Shown here piece after piece: positions 31,126-41,597 of a stretch of 64,000 nucleotides of DNA. Source of the stretch: Locusta migratoria (Eukaryota > Arthropoda > Insecta > Orthoptera > Acrididae). The notes beneath the pieces are model-generated. The model saw only the letters and a program-made list of their open reading frames with translations. It ran no database searches and was not told the origin of the DNA. Numbering within the stretch: position 1 is the first letter of the stretch; every line of letters begins with the position of its first letter. The translations under genes and the position numbers were made by a program. The DNA lies in NCBI GenBank assembly GCA_026315105.1, contig CM048746.1, positions 566,539,440 through 566,603,439 on the forward strand, written 5' to 3'.

Positions 31126-31794
31126 AACTACAATAACAACAATACAGTAATCGAAAACAAATGCCAAGTAAAGGAACAAAATAAACAGCAAACCTAACGG
31201 AGAAAAGTAAAGAGATAAAGAAGACATCTAACGGAGAAACGAACTGTTGAGATCCTACAAATGCAAAGCGAACCAACAAAAGAACTAAATGCAAACGTTC
31301 GAATACTATAAATAATAGAAATCACCAAAGAAATTATTATTCATTGAAATCCAAAGAGAATACAATTTTAAAAAATTACGATAACATCACAATGTTCGAA
31401 CATCTATAACGTTTCATATGTTAACTGCAGCGTACCGCCTGCCATCTGTTGAGTGCATTTGCTACTACTTTCGTTGCAGTTTACGTACGCTATTTATACG
31501 TGGCAGTTCGCGCTTTGTACACAAAATAGGACTTGGTATCTAGATCCCATTCTACGCAAAACGTCAATGTTTTTTCTTGCCATGGTACTTAGAGCATATT
31601 TTATTTAAAGTCTTCAATTTATATACATACTTCCTTCATTTGTTACAACAAATGAAAATGAATGCGGCATAAACGCCAACATTCAGATTTCTTGTGTATG
31701 TAATTATATATCAGTTAAGCCGTTTTGGCAGTATCCAAGAATCTTTTTGTATATTCGAAAGTGAAAAAGATAACAATAACAAAGAAAAAAAATT

Positions 31795-31875
31795 TCACTA
31801 TAGCAAGACCCGAACCATTGCCCCAACTAACAGAAGTCTATTAACAGGACGCGTTAACCCCAGCGGCTAAACATG
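31795..31875 (-). tRNA. tRNA-like sequence inside the Helitron (degenerate)
   Basis: The minus strand has AGCCGCTGGGGTTAACGCG (D-arm/A-box-like) and, 50 bases on, GGTTCGGGTCTTG (B-box-like). Arms pair imperfectly. It is either a captured tRNA-derived SINE or a pseudo-tRNA. Confidence 0.35.
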
Positions 31876-32108
31876 ACATACCAGACATTGTCTTTCTGCT
31901 GTTGTATTAGAAGCTTCTTACAACCATTACGTATTTCTATGGATATATTTCAAATAAATAACTTGTAATAAACATTTTGAAAAGTAGCCTATGTCCTTAT
32001 CCAAGACATAAGAAATCTCTATATGAAATTTCATCTAAATCAGTGCTGTAGTTTTAGCGTGATGCAGTAACAAACATAGAAACTTTCGCATTTATAATAT
32101 GTATAGGA

Positions 32109-33373
32109 TACATCACAAATTATTGGATCAAAGCATATTAAATCCAACATATTTTCCTTAAATTTGTAGAGCACAATATAAAACTGATATCAATTTAGCA
32201 CGTTTCTAGAAGTATACCTCAAATGCACATTTGAGGCATACTTCACATTTTAAAATTTGTGAAAAATTCACCAGTTATGAGTAATCAATTTTTTGCTCCT
32301 CCTTTTTTAGGTAATACGATTTGAAATGATGCTCCTCATACACAGTCTTCACACCAGTCACAGTTGTTAGCAGATGCCAGCATGGTCACAGTCATCCAGG
32401 TTATGTGGTCCATCAGTGTGTGATGACTATGTGGGGAACCCTCATAATCTTCAAGAATTGCAAAACATTTCAAATGATATTGGCAATTTCAGCAGTCCAG
32501 CTTTGATCTTTTTCAGTAACTTGTTTACCAGAGCGCAAAAGTGTCAAAACATGATGGTGGTAACTTCCAGCATCTGCTATAGTCAGGTTAGTACGGTATT
32601 TCCTTTCTTCTGTTGTGGTTCTTTGTGTTGTGGAACTTGGTTCTGTAGGCCACTTTTATTTGCCCCACCAGTTTTATATAAATTTAGAAACAACATGGCA
32701 AACACAGTAAACATTTTAAAAAAACTTTCAAATACAAAATGTAACAGACAGCTCATGACAGTCAATTGACTTGAAATTCTGACATACCATTGCATTCTCA
32801 ATGGGGCTTGGGGCCAGATGCCTACTATGCATGAGCCAACAATAGAATGTTGAGGTATAGAAGGAAAAAGGTATAAATGGAAAAACTGAAGTGGCACTCT
32901 CATAGAGATATTTCTAGAATTCTTGATCAACAGAAAAACTCCTAGGTAAGTTTGAATTCCAAAAATTTTGATGCGGAAGTAATTCATTCCTATGTATCAT
33001 ATACACTTTGTAAAGGAAATAGTTTTATTATCCATTCATTAATCAATGTGCAAAAACATTATCTCCAACTGACTGATGAATTACATCCATATACTGGCAT
33101 ATTTTAATTGCCTGCTTCAATAACTACAATACTTTTTTTTAGTTTCTTATTTAGCCTTCCAAGACTCATTCTTTTAGATAATTGTTTTCCAATAAAATCT
33201 GTGGTGCTCTCAAACTATTCCCATTAATAATTGAAGTAAACATTACAAAGTTGAAGAAAACTGGCAAATAGTATGCAACAAACAGAATAATTTTTGTAAA
33301 ATTTCTATTTTAATATGTATGATGTTATTAATTCATGTTCTTCAATGGTTACATTAAACATGATGACAGCTGA
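32109..33373. other. Unassigned AT-rich sequence
   Basis: No domain, tRNA or repeat recognised. It lies downstream of BIN3 on the gene's strand. Confidence 0.5.
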
Positions 33374-33380
33374 CACTGTG

Positions 33381-33576
33381 GAGTTCAAATGTTTGTAGAG
33401 CTTATGGGACTCGTCTATGGGGTCATCAGTCACTAAACTTACAAACTACTTATGAACTAGCTAATACTAACGAAGGCACAAATATCCATGCCTGAGGGGG
33501 GATTCAAACCCCCGACCGTAGTGGCCGTGCAGACCGTGACTGGTGCGCCGCAGACCGCTAGGCCACTGGGTCTGGC
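33381..33576 (-). repeat. tRNA-derived SINE downstream of BIN3
   Basis: Same family as 19490-19683 (minus strand; B box GGGTTTGAATCCCC with one change; GGGCATGGATAT-type junction; ACAAACATTTGAAC tail). Target duplication CACTGTG at 33374-33380 and 33577-33583. Confidence 0.88.
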
Positions 33577-33664
33577 CACTGTGAAGAGAAGAAGGTGTTT
33601 GGTGTAGTTTGATCCATGTTTCCCAGACTGATCATTCGGCTGGAATGAAAATTGCTAAGGGGAG

Positions 33665-33725
33665 GAACGCATTCTGAGGGGACTGATGACCTTGTAGTTT
33701 AGTCCCCTATAAAACAAAAACAACA
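33665..33725 (+). repeat. SINE-tail-like fragment
   Basis: GGGGACTGATGACCTTGTAG, then TTTAGTCCC and an ACAA-rich end. This resembles the tail region of the ATTTGAAC SINE family in the opposite orientation, without a tRNA head. Confidence 0.5.
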
Positions 33726-34335
33726 ATAATACATTCTTCTGTGTATAGTATGAAATAATTAGTCTTTTATAGCATAGTTTTAGAACAGAAATTTCTTAAC
33801 ATTTTTTCCCAAAAACTAAAACAATTTATTTTAAATAAATTTTTCAGTAATTTTGCCAATTTTCAATAAAAGCCTGAGAACAGTAGAAGGATGTTAAATT
33901 GTGGAAAACTGTCTGTAGTCTTTAAATTTTGACAGATGCATACTTTACTTTGAAACTATGCAACACACGTGAGGGTACTACAAGTTACAGTATGTTCAAG
34001 TAGTCAGACAAGATGTTACCAGTACTTTAACAGAAATTATTCATGTTACTTCAGTTCTTCCAATAAATTCTGTCTTTTGCAATAAAAACCTCACACCTCT
34101 CAATTTCATATTTGGAGCTAAGCCTAATTTCTCTGAATAAATCAGTGGAAAAAATCTATAACCCTATACCAAAGTTCTAGCAAAAATGTGAGTTCAGCCC
34201 CATAACCTTTGTGCCATTATACACATTATGCATTATGTCTAAGGAGACAAAGAAAATAAGATGATGTTGGCAACACTTTCATTACTTTCATCACTGTTAC
34301 AATTTCATAGGTCTCTAGGTCAGAATAGTACTACA

Positions 34336-34875
34336 TTATGTATGTATTGAACTGCCTTTTGATTGTTTCACTATTGACAGAGCCCTTATTTGTGACAACT
34401 TTGACTGAACAGATTGCTGAAACTCTGAATCAATAATAGCAGCAGAGGAAGGTGAACCTTTCACTGTCGATCCTGATGTTGGTGTAGGGACAAGAAGAGT
34501 AAAGAGTCGTGTAGCCTCTCCATAGAAATCCAGCTGAGCTAATACAAGAGCTTGCAGTGAAGGCTGCAAATAATCAATACGACGTGAATAAAATTGTGTA
34601 ACATCTGACAAAAGTGATTTGTGACACATTATAAGTTCCTCAGCAGCAGTCTCAGCAGCTTTCTTTTCACGTTCTAATTTAACAACATTGCTAGCAGTTC
34701 GTTCACGTTCTTCAAGGCGGCGCACTTTAGCAGCAGCATTCTTCCACTCCTGTACCAACTGTTCACGACGATGGAATGTGGCGTCAATGTCACTGAAGAA
34801 GCTTCCGTATTTTTTTAGTGGGTCCAAGAACCCCTGCTGACATATTCTAGATAGTTCTGGAACATTTTCTACACC
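34336..34875 (-). CDS. BIN3: BIN3-like BAR protein, terminal coding exon
   Basis: Starts after a splice acceptor (TTTTACAG, AG at 34877-34876) and is open for 179 codons to TAA at 34338-34336. Residues: GVENVPELSRICQQGFLDPLKKYGS, RREQLVQEW, YSRRIDYLQPSLQALVLAQLDFY and SKLSQIRALSIV near the end. These match bridging integrator 3 by family knowledge: PLKK(F/Y)G, SR(L/I)DY(F/L)QPS and the terminal ELRALSIV-like motif. BIN3 is an N-BAR protein without SH3 that shapes membranes and affects actin and cell division. The exon is in phase 0 with the 54-kb exon. It lacks stops and looks under constraint, unlike its neighbours. The poly(A) site was not determined. Confidence 0.85.
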   Translation of the reverse strand, partial: GVENVPELSRICQQGFLDPLKKYGSFFSDIDATFHRREQLVQEWKNAAAKVRRLEERERTASNVVKLEREKKAAETAAEELIMCHKSLLSDVTQFYSRRIDYLQPSLQALVLAQLDFYGEATRLFTLLVPTPTSGSTVKGSPSSAAIIDSEFQQSVQSKLSQIRALSIVKQSKGSSIHT

Positions 34876-34877
34876 CT

Positions 34878-36655
34878 GTAAAATGTTAGAAGTTATTCAG
34901 ATACATTTTAAAAGTTGTTTTGTTATAGCACAAAAACTTAATACAAATATGAACATAAGGAAATTCTTTCAGATTCCACAACAAGCATAAACCTCCCTAC
35001 GATGTCCAAATTTTTCCATTATTGTCCATGAATGCTGTTCAAGTGTTTCTCTACATTTCAGTTGAAAGCTTTTGGTCACAATGTGTCATGCTATATTTTC
35101 ATTGGTTTCATTTTTGTTTCTTTAATATTTTGAAGCAATGATTAATCTTGTCTACAGTGGCAATTTTCATTAGTGCATTAAGAAATACCTTTATTGAAAT
35201 AATTCAGCTATGTTCAATTCTGAAATCTTACATGTATAGAAATTTGTGAACAATTAGTCACTGTTACATAAAAAGTAAAAAATCTATTAAATGGAACAGA
35301 ATTATTTCAACACAATGTAAAAGTATAAGAAAGTTTAAAAATTGCAACTGTTTTGTAAAAACATGTTAAAATTGTAACCACAGCATTTACTTGGATATTG
35401 ATAAGGCTGTTGTGACACAATACATGAGGTGGGAGTGAGAAATGTGAAGAGGAGTGGGAAAATTAATTTATTTTTTTAATTTATAAGTGTAATATCATCT
35501 TTATTTATTTTTTAACTCCATATGTTCCATTTTGTTTTGCCAATCCCACCACATGATATAAATATATCAAATACAAATTATTTCTTTGAGTATTAAGTAT
35601 ATCATTGAAACAAAATATGTGAAGAGAAAATAAGTTATTTGCTGTCTGTGAGCTGATGTATGGACATGATGTATAGTGTTATCTTTCCAAGTTTAAAAAA
35701 TATGTGTAAAACTTTCAGAATGTGTACAAAAGTTATTTGGATATTGGTAGTGATCAGTTACACCCATCAGGTCTTAAAGACGACCCCTCATCCATTGCTT
35801 TATTCCAAGCAACGTCATGGTATTGTTGACTTATTTTAACAGCCGAGCAAGAGTACTAACAATATCATCAGACTATTAATAAGAACTGACAATTTCTATT
35901 CGAATATATTCCCACAGGTCTAACATTTACAGTGATTTCAACATTTATTTATATTTCTTATTAATATTAGTTTTAATTATACTATCCAGAGTCCACAGTC
36001 ATGTATGTAAAATAGATATGGTGTAGCGTTGGTGGGTATGGTGTGGTTATCAGAGGAAACAAAGGACAAGGCAAAGAAATTCTGTTTTATATCATATTTC
36101 AAAAATTTAATAAGACCTCCTGAATACTGGAGGTAGGTCTGCTTATCACAGAAGTTGTGAAAAGACTGCAAGGAAATCTGATGACAAAGTTGGATTTTGC
36201 TGAAGGTAAGTTGGGTCAATAGTAAAGAAAAATCCTATGAAAGCACCACAGCAGTGTCACAAACAGATACTGAAATTCAGGGGACAAATATACATGATGT
36301 CCCATCCCACAACCAAATTAATTTGTCAAAACACAAGCAAATTAAGTGAATGATTTCTGGGTTAAAGACAGGGTGTCAGTCTAAAAAAATTTGTATGATG
36401 CTAAAATGTATTACTGTGTATATAACCCATACAAAAAAGGAAAGACCCACCCAATAATAAGTATTAAGTCCTAGCACTGAAGTAGTGCACATGTGTCATT
36501 CCACTATAAGGAATAAGTACATTAAGAAAAATCAGGAATACATGCATTAAGCTGAGGCAGGAATAATTACATTAAGATGAGTCAGTATTGAGGTGTGACA
36601 AAATGCCATGCAGAAGCTACCATGGTTTGATACGACCATGACTGCAAAGTGAATG
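34878..36655. other. Unassigned AT-rich intron sequence
   Basis: No coding or repeat structure recognised. Confidence 0.5.
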
Positions 36656-36784
36656 TTGTTGATGTTGTGGTCTTCACTCAGAAGACTGGTTTGATGTAGC
36701 TCTCCATGCTACTCTAGCCTGTGCAAGCCTCTTCATTTCTGAGTAAGAATTGCAAACCACAAACATTTGAACTTGCTTACTGTC

Positions 36785-37733
36785 TTGGTTAGGGCAATCA
36801 ACTTTTCATCAGGGGTTTAAGGGAAATGCCCAAAATCTGACCATAAATTATAAAGGAGATTTAGTCATAGCAAATTTCAACTCCACAGCTATTTGTATTT
36901 CCTTGGAATTGGTGGCAATGGGGATGTAAACGTAAAAAAAATCAGACTTAATTTACTTATTTTTACTCATATACCATAATTTGGGATATCTCAACAAGCT
37001 GAGAGAAAGTTTTTAAAAGTGCAATGGCATTATAAGACTCATTTGTGAAGTAAGTTCAAGAACAGAAACCCACAAATTATTGGATTTGCATGTGATATAT
37101 CAATATTTTTTGTTGTGTAGTTCTTTAAGCAATGGTAGAAGTTAAGGAAATCATTTTGAAGCATTTTGCCATGGAGGGCTTAAAGCTCGTCTATAAAAAA
37201 ACCATAATAAATAAAATGAAATGGAGCTATATGTAATCTTTATTTTCTCAGCAAGAGTACATAATGTAAACCAATTCACTTTAAAATCAAATGAAAATAC
37301 ACACTAACACTTTGCAGTAGGTATTACAGAAAAACAAAAAAGATACCACAAGTTAAAACATTTGGCACCTTACCTCCATTTTCAATTGCTGGCAATTAAA
37401 GCAATCTGTCAGTAATGGTACTTTCAAACTATTGTGAAATATTGTGAGAGTATATTGAGAAATAACTAATGAAACACTTCTGTTTAAACATCAACATCTT
37501 TATAATCCACTTTTACAAGTCATTACATCCATGTGTTGTTATGGTATAAAACCATTAAATGTTTATCAACACTACATAAGTACATCCATATAAGAAAAGT
37601 TTTCAAGAGATATTGATAAGAGAATTTTAACTATCGATAGAACCTCACAGGTTTCTGGTTATGACAGTGATCACTGGAAAAATATTCGGGAGAAACAGGT
37701 GGACAATAAAGGAGATGGGGAATTTTTTTTTCT

Positions 37734-37805
<72 letters not shown>

Positions 37806-37854
37806 AGAGAGAGAGTGCTACAATACTTCAGCACCCAAAGTGTGAGGAAGAGTT
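36785..37854. other. Unassigned insertion in L-A copy 3, with homopolymer tract
   Basis: AT-rich, no domain seen. Near its right end is a T-rich run (37721-37740) followed by about 62 A (37741-37802) and a GA repeat. The T/A junction could form a hairpin and may also be an assembly weak spot. Confidence 0.5.
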
Positions 37855-38376
37855 GGTTGCCCTAGTCTTGGTGTCCCCCACACTTTCCTCCAATATTAAA
37901 TTGACAATTCTTTAATGCCTCAGAATTTGTCCTAACACTCAATCCCTTCTTTTACTCAAGATATGCCACAAATTTATTTTCTCTCCAATGCTGTTCAGTT
38001 CCTCCTCATTAGCTACATGTTATACCTTTCTAATCTTCAGCATTTTCTCATATCACCAAATTTCAGAATCCTTTATCCTCCTCTTGTATGAACTGTTTAT
38101 TATCAATGTACCACTACATACAAGGCTACACTCCAGTCAAATAACTTCTGAAAATTAGGTTTGTGTCCGAGTGGTTCGGCCGAATCCAGATTCGCCGAAT
38201 CTAGCACACTGGGTTCGGATTCAAGATTCGATGCATAATGGCCGAATACTACCGAATCCCGAATCCAAAGTTTATATGGAAACCTTCAGTTACGAATGTT
38301 GTAGTTAACTTTGCATAACAGTGCGCTTTCGTTTGCGTTATTTACATTATTGTTTCATAGATCCGCTGACCACTCC

Positions 38377-41300
38377 CATGAACCACAGACATTGCCGAGG
38401 TGGGGTGGCTTGCGTGCCTCAACGATGCAGATAGCCGTACCGTAGGTGCAACCACAGTGGAGGGGTATCTGTGGGTAGGCCAGACAAATGTGTGGTTCCT
38501 GAAGAGGGGCAGCAGCCTTTTCAGTAGTTACAGGGGCAACAGTCTGGATGATTGACTGAGCTGGCCTTGTAACATCAGCTAATGTGGCTTGCCACACAGC
38601 TACTGCGAACAGCTGAAAGCAAGGGGAAACTACAGCCGTTACCTTTCCCGAGGACATGCAGCTCTACTGTATGAACATATGATGATGGAATCCTATTGGG
38701 TAAAATATTCCGGAGGTAAAATAGTCCCCCATTCGGATCTCTGGGCGGGGACTACTCAGGAGGATGTGATCATCAGGAAAGACAATACTGGCATTCTACG
38801 GGTTGGAGTGTGGAATGTTAGATCCCTTAATAGAGTAGGAAAATTAGAAAATTTAAAAAGGGAAATGGATAGATTGAAGTTAAATATAGTGGGGATTGGT
38901 GAAGTTCGGTGGCAGGATGAACAGGATTTCTGGTCAGGTGAATAAAGGATTATAAATACATAATCAGTTGGGGATATCACAGGAGTAGGACTGATAATGA
39001 ATAAGAAAATAGGAATGTGGATAAACAACTACGAACAGCACAGTGATCGCAATATCATTGTCAAGATAGATACGAAGCCAACACCGACAACAGTAGTACA
39101 GGTTTATATGCCAACTAGCTCTGCCGATGATGAGGAGATCGAAGAAATATATGAGGAGCTAAAGGAAATTATTCAGACAATTAAGGGAGAGTAAAACTTA
39201 ATTTTTATGGGAGACTGGAATTCGGTAGTAGGACAAGGAAGGGAAGGGAAGATAGTAGGTGAATATGGTCTGGGAAAAAGGAATGAAAGAGGAAGCCGCC
39301 TGGTAGAATTTTGCACGGAACATAATTTAGTTATAACAAACACCTGGTTTAAGAATCACAAAAGAAGGTTGTATACGTGGAAGAGACCAGGAGACACCAG
39401 GAGATACCAGATAGACATAGATTTCAGAACCAGGTTTTACAGTGTAAGACATACCCAGGGGCAGATATAAACTCTGACCATAACTTATTGGTTATGAACT
39501 GTAGGCTGAAACTAAAAAAATTGCAGAAAGGTAGGAAAATAAGGAGGTGGGACTTAGATAAATTGAAGGAACGTGAAGTTCTGGAGAAATTCAGAGGGAG
39601 ATTTAGGCATCAATTGACAGAAACAGGGGGAAATAAAACAGTAGAAGAGGAATGGGCAGCAATAAGACATGAAATAGTGAAGGCAGCAGAGGACAAAATA
39701 GGTAGAAAGGCAAGACCTACAAAAAATCCTTGGATATCACAGGAAATACTAAATTTAATTGATGAAAGGAGAAAATATAAAAATGCAGTAAATGAAACAG
39801 GCAAAATGGAGTACAGACGACAAAGAAATGAGATTGACAGGAAGTGCAAAATGGCTAAGCAGGAGTGGCTAGAAGTCAATTGCAAATCTGTAGAAGAATG
39901 TATAAGAAGGGTAAAAGTAGATACCGCCTACAGGAAAATAAAAGAGACATTTGGGGACAAGAAAAGCAACTCTATGAATATCAAGAACTCAGATGGGAAA
40001 CCAGTTCTCAGCAAAGAAGGGAAAGCTGAAAGGTGCAAAGAATACATAGAGCAGCTCTACAAAGGAAATGAACTTACAGACGATGTTGTAGGAAGGGAAG
40101 AGGAAGTAGATCAAGATGAAATAGGAGATACTATACTGAGAGATCAATTTGACAGAGCCCTGAAAGACCTAGGTCGGAACAAGGCCCCAGGAGTAGATGA
40201 CATATCCTCAGAGCTACTAAAGTTTCTTGGAGAGCCAACCACTACAAAACTATTTGAACTGGTGTGTAGGATGTAATAATCCCCATTCCAAGGAAAGCAG
40301 GCGCAGACAGGTGTGAAAATTACAGAACCATCAGTTTGATAAGTCATGGTTGCAAAATTTTAACATGAATTATATACAGGATAATGGAAAAGCTGGTAGA
40401 AGCTGACCTCGGGGAAGATCAGTTTGGATTCAGGAGGAACGTAGGAACCCGGGAGGCAATACTCACTTTACATCTTATCTTAGAAGATGTATTAAGGAAA
40501 GGCAAACCTACATTTTTAGGTTTTGTAGATTTGGAGAAGGCTTTTGACAATGTTGACTGGAATACACTCCTTCAAATTCTGAAGTCAGCAGGGGTAAAAT
40601 ACAGGGAAAGGAGAGTTATTTACAACTTGTACGAAAGCCAGACTGCAGTTATTAGACTCAAAGGGCATGAAAGGGAAGCATCAGTTGGGAAGGGAGTAAG
40701 ACAGTGTTGTTCAATTTGTACATTGAGCAAGCTATAAAGGAAAGCAAGGAGAAATTTGGTGAAGGAATTAAAGTTCAGGGGGAAGAATTAAAAACATTGC
40801 GTTTTGCCGACGACATAGTAATTCTGTCAGATACAGCAAACGACCTGTAAGAGCAATTGAACGGAATGGACAGTGTGCTGAAAGGTGCTTACAAGATGAA
40901 CATTAACAAGAGAAAAACTAGGGTAATGGAGTGCAGTGTAAGAAAATCGGGTGATGCTGAAGGAATTAGATTAGGTAACGAAATGATAAAGGAAGTAGAT
41001 GAGTTTTGTTACTTGGGCAGTAAAATAACAAATGATGGTCGCAGTACAGAGGATATTAAATGCAGAATGGCAATGGGAAGAAAAGCATTTTTGAAAAAGA
41101 GAAGTTTGCTAACATCGAATATTAATTTAAGTGTAAGGAAATCTTCTCTGAATGCATTTGTGTGGAGTGTTGACTTGTATGGGAGTGAAACATGGACGAT
41201 AAGCGGTGCGGACAGGAAGAGGATAGAGGCTTTTGAAATGTGGTGCTACAGAATAATGCTGAAGATTAGGTGGGTAGATCGCATAACTAATGAAGAGGTA

Positions 41301-41517
41301 CTGAACAGAATTGGTGAGAAAAGAAATTTTTGGCATACCCTGACTAAAAGAAGGGATCGCTTGGTAGGACACATTCTTAGACATCGAGGAATCGTATATT
41401 TAGCATTGGAGGGAATTGTGTGGGGTAAAAATCGCAGAGGGAGACCAAGAGACACACAGGATGGGGTATTGTGGAGAGCTGCATCAAACCAGTCTCCGGA
41501 CTGAAGACCATAACAAC
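38377..41517 (+). mobile_element. LINE family L-A, copy 4, full length at the 5' end
   Basis: Begins CCATGAACCACAGACATTGC, exactly as copy 5 does at 47510, so this is the element's 5' end. It ends GGACTGAAGACCATAACAAC. It is about 3.14 kb and lies inside the hAT element. Only one protein, endonuclease plus RT, is evident; no gag-like ORF1 precedes it. Confidence 0.9.
38590..41504 (+). pseudogene. L-A endonuclease-RT protein, copy 4 (interrupted)
   Basis: APE: LRVGVWNVRSLNRVGKLE and GIGEVRW (catalytic Asn and Glu), stop near 38945; MGDWNSVVGQGREGK (39207) and INSDHNLLVMNCRL (catalytic SDH, about 39470). Linker SQEILNLIDERRKYKNAV, then NKAPGVDDISSELLKFLGEP. The RT has an internal loss after LVCRM (about 40276) and another at VRQCCSICTLSKL, where GCSLSPMLFNLY should be. 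FADDIVIL at about 40800 survives in another frame. The C-terminus 40857-41504 is open (ALYGSETWTI-like, LVGHILRHRG, GKNRRGRPRD). Stops and deletions make it inactive. Confidence 0.9.
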
Positions 41518-41518
41518 A

Positions 41519-41597
41519 ATGGCTTGGCAGGAACCTAAGAGTACAACTTGTTCACTCACAAGTTACGTTGTACTCTTAGGTTCCTGACTAAAGCCAT
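41519..41597. other. Long inverted repeat (hairpin) inside the hAT element
   Basis: Arms 41528-41547 and 41567-41586 are perfect 20-bp reverse complements with a 19-nt loop. A further 7 bp pair outside (41519-41525 with 41591-41597) across a small internal loop. It abuts the 3' end of L-A copy 4. The folded length (79 nt) would resemble a pre-miRNA or a foldback end. Confidence 0.85.

Larger units (their letters stand above)
30554..32108 (-). mobile_element. Helitron, internally deleted, both ends present
   Basis: The minus-strand 5' end is TCCTATACATATTATAAATG at 32108, preceded by A. The 3' end is CTAG at 30554-30557, followed by T, with a GC-rich hairpin (arms 30565-30570 and 30578-30583, CCGCGG, 7-nt loop) 7 bp inside the terminus. 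5'-TC, 3'-CTRR, a subterminal hairpin and an A/T insertion site are the Helitron hallmarks. At 1555 bp it is far shorter than an autonomous element, retains only the end of the helicase, and would depend on a full copy elsewhere. Confidence 0.88.

Noticed and set aside
31126..31294. Hydrophobic N-terminus of the Helitron helicase ORF
   Set aside because: Unlike helicase sequence and beyond the deletion point; chance open frame.
37661..37915. 84-aa ORF with a poly-Lys run
   Set aside because: Reads through the A homopolymer; an artefact of low complexity.
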